Shown: piece by piece, positions 5,087 to 8,467 of the stretch
Position numbering within the stretch: position 1 is the stretch's first letter
Layout: each line of letters begins with the position of its first letter
From: an uncultured Bacilli bacterium
GTDB lineage: Bacteria; Bacillota_I; Bacilli_A; RF39; UBA660
NCBI GenBank assembly: GCA_910580135.1
Contig: CAJTXC010000059.1
Coordinates: 1-8,467, forward strand
DNA: 8,467 nt
Direction: 5' to 3'
Translations under genes and position numbers: made by a program
Notes under the pieces: model-generated
Told to the model about the DNA's origin: nothing
Seen by the model: the letters and a program-made list of their open reading frames with translations, nothing else
Databases searched by the model: none

Positions 5087-8000
5087 TAAACTTCAATAAA
5101 TTTACCAAGTTTTATAGAATATATGAATTTATTTACCTTTTTAGCATTAGTTTTTGATTTTACCCCTATTTCATATAAATCAAGTTGAGTTTTATACATG
5201 TCCTTTAAGTCTTCTAACTTATTTACATTATCTGTCTTATAATCAACTATTGTATAAACATCATCTTTTATAAACAATAAATCTATTACTCCGCTTGTTA
5301 ATATATTACCACTTTTTAATGATTTATCATAGTAACTGGAAGGCATTTCGAAAGTAATAGGCATTTCTTTATAAAATAAATCACTTTGTAATAATAAATC
5401 ATAAACATCTGATGCCAAATATGAAAAAATATCTTCCAACTTAATTAGTTTTAATTCTTCTTTTGTTATTTCATTATTTTCTACCATTTCATCAAGCGCC
5501 GAACTTAATGATGCTATTCCATATTTTTTAACTGGTAAAAGCTCTAAAACTTTATGATATAAAGTACCTTTACTAGTATGACTTACACCATCATCTAAAA
5601 AGGTAGGTTTTGGTATAATTTCTTTTTTCTTTTTTATATCACTTACGCTTAAATAATTAGGTATATTTAAATTATTACTTTCATAAGTAAAATTAGATAT
5701 CTTTTCATACCACTCATAGTCAAAAGTTTCTTTTTCCTTTTTTTCTTCTTCTAAAAATTCAGATTCATCTATTTGTGCTGCACTTTTAATATCGATTTTC
5801 ACTTTAGCTTCGCTCGCAAATGTTTTTGGAATAACCTCACTAAAACTTCTTAGTTCTCTTAAACTAGGATGTCTAAGTAAACAAGGTATTATTATATCCA
5901 AGTAGTTTTTTACTCCGTTTAAGTATAGTTTAGAAACAAGCTTATTGTCACCTATCTTAGCAGAAACCTTAGTTACTAAACTAGTAAGATTATTAGTATA
6001 ACCAGTTATTATTATTTTTTCTTTGGCCCTTGTTAATGCTACGTATAAAATTCTTTCTTCTTCTGATAACATTTTACTTTTTTCTTGATCTTTAAAAACC
6101 ATAACAGGGACAGATTCATATTTTAATTTATAATAATCATCTTTTATGTTACATACGAATCCTAACTCTTCATTTATTAGAACGTCACTTCTTACGTCTT
6201 TAAAATTAAAGTTCTTACCAGTTTCACTTAAGATTACAACTGGATATTCAAGTCCTTTAGACTTATGGATAGTAGTTATTAAAACGTTATCACCTTCACT
6301 TAAAGGATTAACTCCTTCAAGCGTTCCTTTACTTAAAATTACACTTTCTATATAACCAATAAACTCATGCAAGCTTCTTTTTTCTTTTTCTTCATACTTA
6401 CTTGCATGATTAATCATTTGCATTAAGTTTTTTGATTTTGACAAAGCATTATCATGTGCTGTTAAAATAGATAAACAATCAAAGTCTTTATATATTTTAG
6501 CAATTAAATCGCTTAGAGGATTAATTAAACTATACTCTTTTAATTCTTCTAACCTATCAAAGAAACTTTTTAATTCTTCGTTTGAAGTAATTTTTATAGC
6601 ATCATATAAGCTAGTGTATAAACTATCATTTCTTAAGTTTAATATTTCATCAATGCTTACGTTAATTAGTGATGAGTTTAAAATGCTCATCAAAGAAATA
6701 TCATCATATGGATTATCTATTATTTTAAGAAAGTTAATTATTAATTTAACTTCATAATTATCAAAGTATTCTAAAGATGATTCCATATATACACTAATGT
6801 TTCTTTTTCTTAAAGCACTTGCAAAAACCTCACTATTTTTAAGTGACCTTAAAAGGATTACTATATCACTAGGTTTAATATTTCTCCACTTGCTATTTTT
6901 ATTATCATAAACTTTATAATTAGAATCCAATAAAAATTTTATTTTATCCGCAACAACAATGGCCTCTTTTTGAATTTTAGTAAGATCTTCGCCATCGTCT
7001 TCCTTCTTTTCCATGCCATCTATAAGTAATACTTCTGTTTCTAAATTTTTACCACTTTCAAACGATGCGCCAAGATAAAGTTTTTCTAAAGCATCATATT
7101 TTACTTCACCAAAATAATTACTCATTGTGTTTTCAAAAATGAAATTACAAAAATCTAAAACTTCACCTCTACTTCTAAAGTTTTTGGATAAAGTAATTAA
7201 TTTAGGAAAAGAATCTTTACTTGCCTTTGCTTTATCACCATTAAATATTTCTGGACACGCACTTCTAAACCTATAAATACTTTGCTTAACATCTCCTACT
7301 ATAAAAAGATTTTTATCATCATCTGATATAGCATTAAAGATAACGTTTTGTAAATTATTAGTATCTTGATACTCATCTATTAATATTTCTTTGAATTTTT
7401 TAGATAAACTCATCGCAAGATTAGTTTTCTTACCATCCTTTATAAGTAAACTTATAACAAAATGTGCTATATCTCCAAATGAAAATGCATTTATCTTTTT
7501 CTTATTATGCAATAATAATTTTCTAAAATTCTGTACAACGTTAAATAAACAATTTATAACGTTTCTTATCTTTTCTTGTTCACTATTAAATACTTCATCA
7601 GTTATAAATATAAGTTCATGATAATTTTTTCTTATGTCCTTTTTAAACTCATCTCTTATTACTTTATATTTAACCATTACAGCATCACTACTATGACCTT
7701 TAGGAGTTCTTAAAGTATCAAATTCTATGGTTCTAATTCTTGACGATAAGGAGTCTAAATCATTAATACACAAAAAGTCTGTAATATAATTTTTTTCTTT
7801 TCTAGCTAGTTCTAAAACTTTATCAAAATCATCTGACTGGTCATAAAGTTCTTCTATAAGTTCTGCATAAACTTCTTCATAGCCAGACATTTTTTGTTTT
7901 ATTTGTTTCAATAATAAATCTTTGTAAAACGTATTATCTTGATCATAATTACTTATTAATTTTAAAACAAACTCTTTAGGATATGGAAGCGTAGATAAAA

Positions 8001-8467
8001 ACGAATCTATTTTAAGTATGATACCTTTAATTAAATCAACTGAATTCGCACCAAACATATCAAGCATCTGCTCATAGTTTTCTTCTTCATTAAATGATTT
8101 TTCAAGTACTTCTTTTAATACTTTATTTTTTAATATTACCTCTTCTTCATTTGATAAAATATTAAAGTTTTTATCAATGCCAAGTTTTTCAAAGTTTTCT
8201 TTTACTAAATCACCATAAAAAGCATCCATCGTAGTTATGTTAGCTAAATCAACTAAAGATAATTGCTTTTTTAGATAATCATTTGTTAAGTCATCGGCAT
8301 AAGCCTTTTCTATTTTTTCTTTGATTCTTGTTTTCATTTCCTCTGCTGCAGCTTTAGTAAAAGTTACAACCAAAAGTTCATCTACGCTTACCCCTTCTAA
8401 AATAAGTTTAATTACCCTTTCTGATAAAACTGCTGTCTTACCAGAACCCGCTCCAGCCGAAACAATA
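5086..8467 (-). CDS. addA: ATP-dependent helicase/nuclease subunit A (AddA), 5' end cut by window edge
   Basis: AddA is the UvrD-like helicase and nuclease subunit of AddAB, the Gram-positive counterpart of RecBCD, which resects double-strand breaks for homologous recombination. The frame is open to the right edge and 1126 residues are visible; probably about 25-30 residues are missing. TTG at 8373 is not a start, because the Walker A motif GAGSGKT (visible 5-11) lies upstream of it. Next come VVTFTKAAAEEM (33-44, motif Ia), IDEYQDTN (363-370, motif II), GDVKQSIYRFR (391-401, motif III), NFRSR (429-433, motif IV), TTIHKSKGLEYP (731-742, motif V) and YVALTRAKEK (808-817, motif VI). The C-terminal PD-(D/E)XK nuclease domain shows GTLYHKVLE (967-975), GVIDLLF (1059-1065, Asp1062), DYKTD (1075-1079) and QLDLY (1094-1098). 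All motifs look intact. addB would be expected just upstream, outside the window. The gene heads the visible operon with glyA. Confidence 0.96.
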   Translation of the reverse strand, partial: IVSAGAGSGKTAVLSERVIKLILEGVSVDELLVVTFTKAAAEEMKTRIKEKIEKAYADDLTNDYLKKQLSLVDLANITTMDAFYGDLVKENFEKLGIDKNFNILSNEEEVILKNKVLKEVLEKSFNEEENYEQMLDMFGANSVDLIKGIILKIDSFLSTLPYPKEFVLKLISNYDQDNTFYKDLLLKQIKQKMSGYEEVYAELIEELYDQSDDFDKVLELARKEKNYITDFLCINDLDSLSSRIRTIEFDTLRTPKGHSSDAVMVKYKVIRDEFKKDIRKNYHELIFITDEVFNSEQEKIRNVINCLFNVVQNFRKLLLHNKKKINAFSFGDIAHFVISLLIKDGKKTNLAMSLSKKFKEILIDEYQDTNNLQNVIFNAISDDDKNLFIVGDVKQSIYRFRSACPEIFNGDKAKASKDSFPKLITLSKNFRSRGEVLDFCNFIFENTMSNYFGEVKYDALEKLYLGASFESGKNLETEVLLIDGMEKKEDDGEDLTKIQKEAIVVADKIKFLLDSNYKVYDNKNSKWRNIKPSDIVILLRSLKNSEVFASALRKRNISVYMESSLEYFDNYEVKLIINFLKIIDNPYDDISLMSILNSSLINVSIDEILNLRNDSLYTSLYDAIKITSNEELKSFFDRLEELKEYSLINPLSDLIAKIYKDFDCLSILTAHDNALSKSKNLMQMINHASKYEEKEKRSLHEFIGYIESVILSKGTLEGVNPLSEGDNVLITTIHKSKGLEYPVVILSETGKNFNFKDVRSDVLINEELGFVCNIKDDYYKLKYESVPVMVFKDQEKSKMLSEEERILYVALTRAKEKIIITGYTNNLTSLVTKVSAKIGDNKLVSKLYLNGVKNYLDIIIPCLLRHPSLRELRSFSEVIPKTFASEAKVKIDIKSAAQIDESEFLEEEKKEKETFDYEWYEKISNFTYESNNLNIPNYLSVSDIKKKKEIIPKPTFLDDGVSHTSKGTLYHKVLELLPVKKYGIASLSSALDEMVENNEITKEELKLIKLEDIFSYLASDVYDLLLQSDLFYKEMPITFEMPSSYYDKSLKSGNILTSGVIDLLFIKDDVYTIVDYKTDNVNKLEDLKDMYKTQLDLYEIGVKSKTNAKKVNKFIYSIKLGKFIEV

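Noticed and set aside
6146..6355. Plus-strand open frame of 69 codons inside addA
   Set aside because: It is antisense to the helicase region, with composition explained by the reverse complement of addA.
7391..7621. Plus-strand open frame of 76 codons inside addA
   Set aside because: It is antisense to a conserved coding region with no start signal; a hydrophobic look is expected from reverse-complemented Lys-rich codons.
8371..8373. TTG as start of addA
   Set aside because: The frame continues upstream to the window edge and encodes the Walker A motif needed for ATP binding, so the true start is outside the window.
679..8467. Mycoplasma-type code with TGA read as Trp
   Set aside because: The Trp codons checked in the surface gene and addA are TGG, and no frame needs TGA read-through; all visible stops are TAA.
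1..8467. Apparent excess of ACGT, often at codon junctions such as AAC-GTT and GAC-GTT
   Set aside because: A hand count gives about 28 copies, close to what base composition alone predicts, and AAT-GTT or AAT-GTA also occur; a genome-wide count would be needed to claim a bias.

Overview
The window comes from a low-GC, AT-rich chromosome. Every supportable gene lies on the minus strand, so transcription runs from the right end of the window to the left. The AddA-type helicase-nuclease, strong AGGAGG-like ribosome binding sites, a TTGACA promoter and short T-rich terminators point to a Firmicutes/Bacilli-type bacterium, possibly one of the uncultured reduced-genome gut lineages near the Mollicutes. 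That placement is an inference. The Trp codons I checked in two of the genes (addA and the surface-protein gene) are TGG, and all five visible stop codons are TAA, so nothing suggests the Mycoplasma code.

Right block (8467 to 2723): four tightly packed genes, addA (5' end cut by the window), glyA, folD and a small stand-alone Smr-domain gene. The gaps are 14 nt, an 8-nt overlap and a 1-nt TAATG overlap. This is almost certainly one operon, closed by a hairpin terminator that overlaps the last codons of the Smr gene. GlyA and FolD are consecutive enzymes of folate one-carbon metabolism: serine to 5,10-methylene-THF, then to 10-formyl-THF. AddA and Smr belong to DNA or RNA processing.

Middle block (about 2630 to 631): a single insulated transcription unit. 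It has its own consensus promoter (TTGACA, 17-bp spacer, extended TGATAGTAT), a 12-bp palindrome inside the promoter, and a clean 11-bp terminator. It encodes a 629-residue protein of a family I cannot name. The N-terminus resembles a type IV prepilin (R-G followed by L-T-I-K-D and a hydrophobic helix). The large outside part carries 31 cysteines, many in about ten short C-to-C modules of the Y-x-L-x-G-x-x-C type. This is the most novel item in the window.

Left block (598 to 1): the first 199 codons of priA, the primosome helicase, which runs off the left edge. No plus-strand gene, tRNA, rRNA, CRISPR array or mobile element was seen. No stretch longer than 300 bases lacks a gene; the largest gap (2572 to 2722) holds the promoter and terminator described here.
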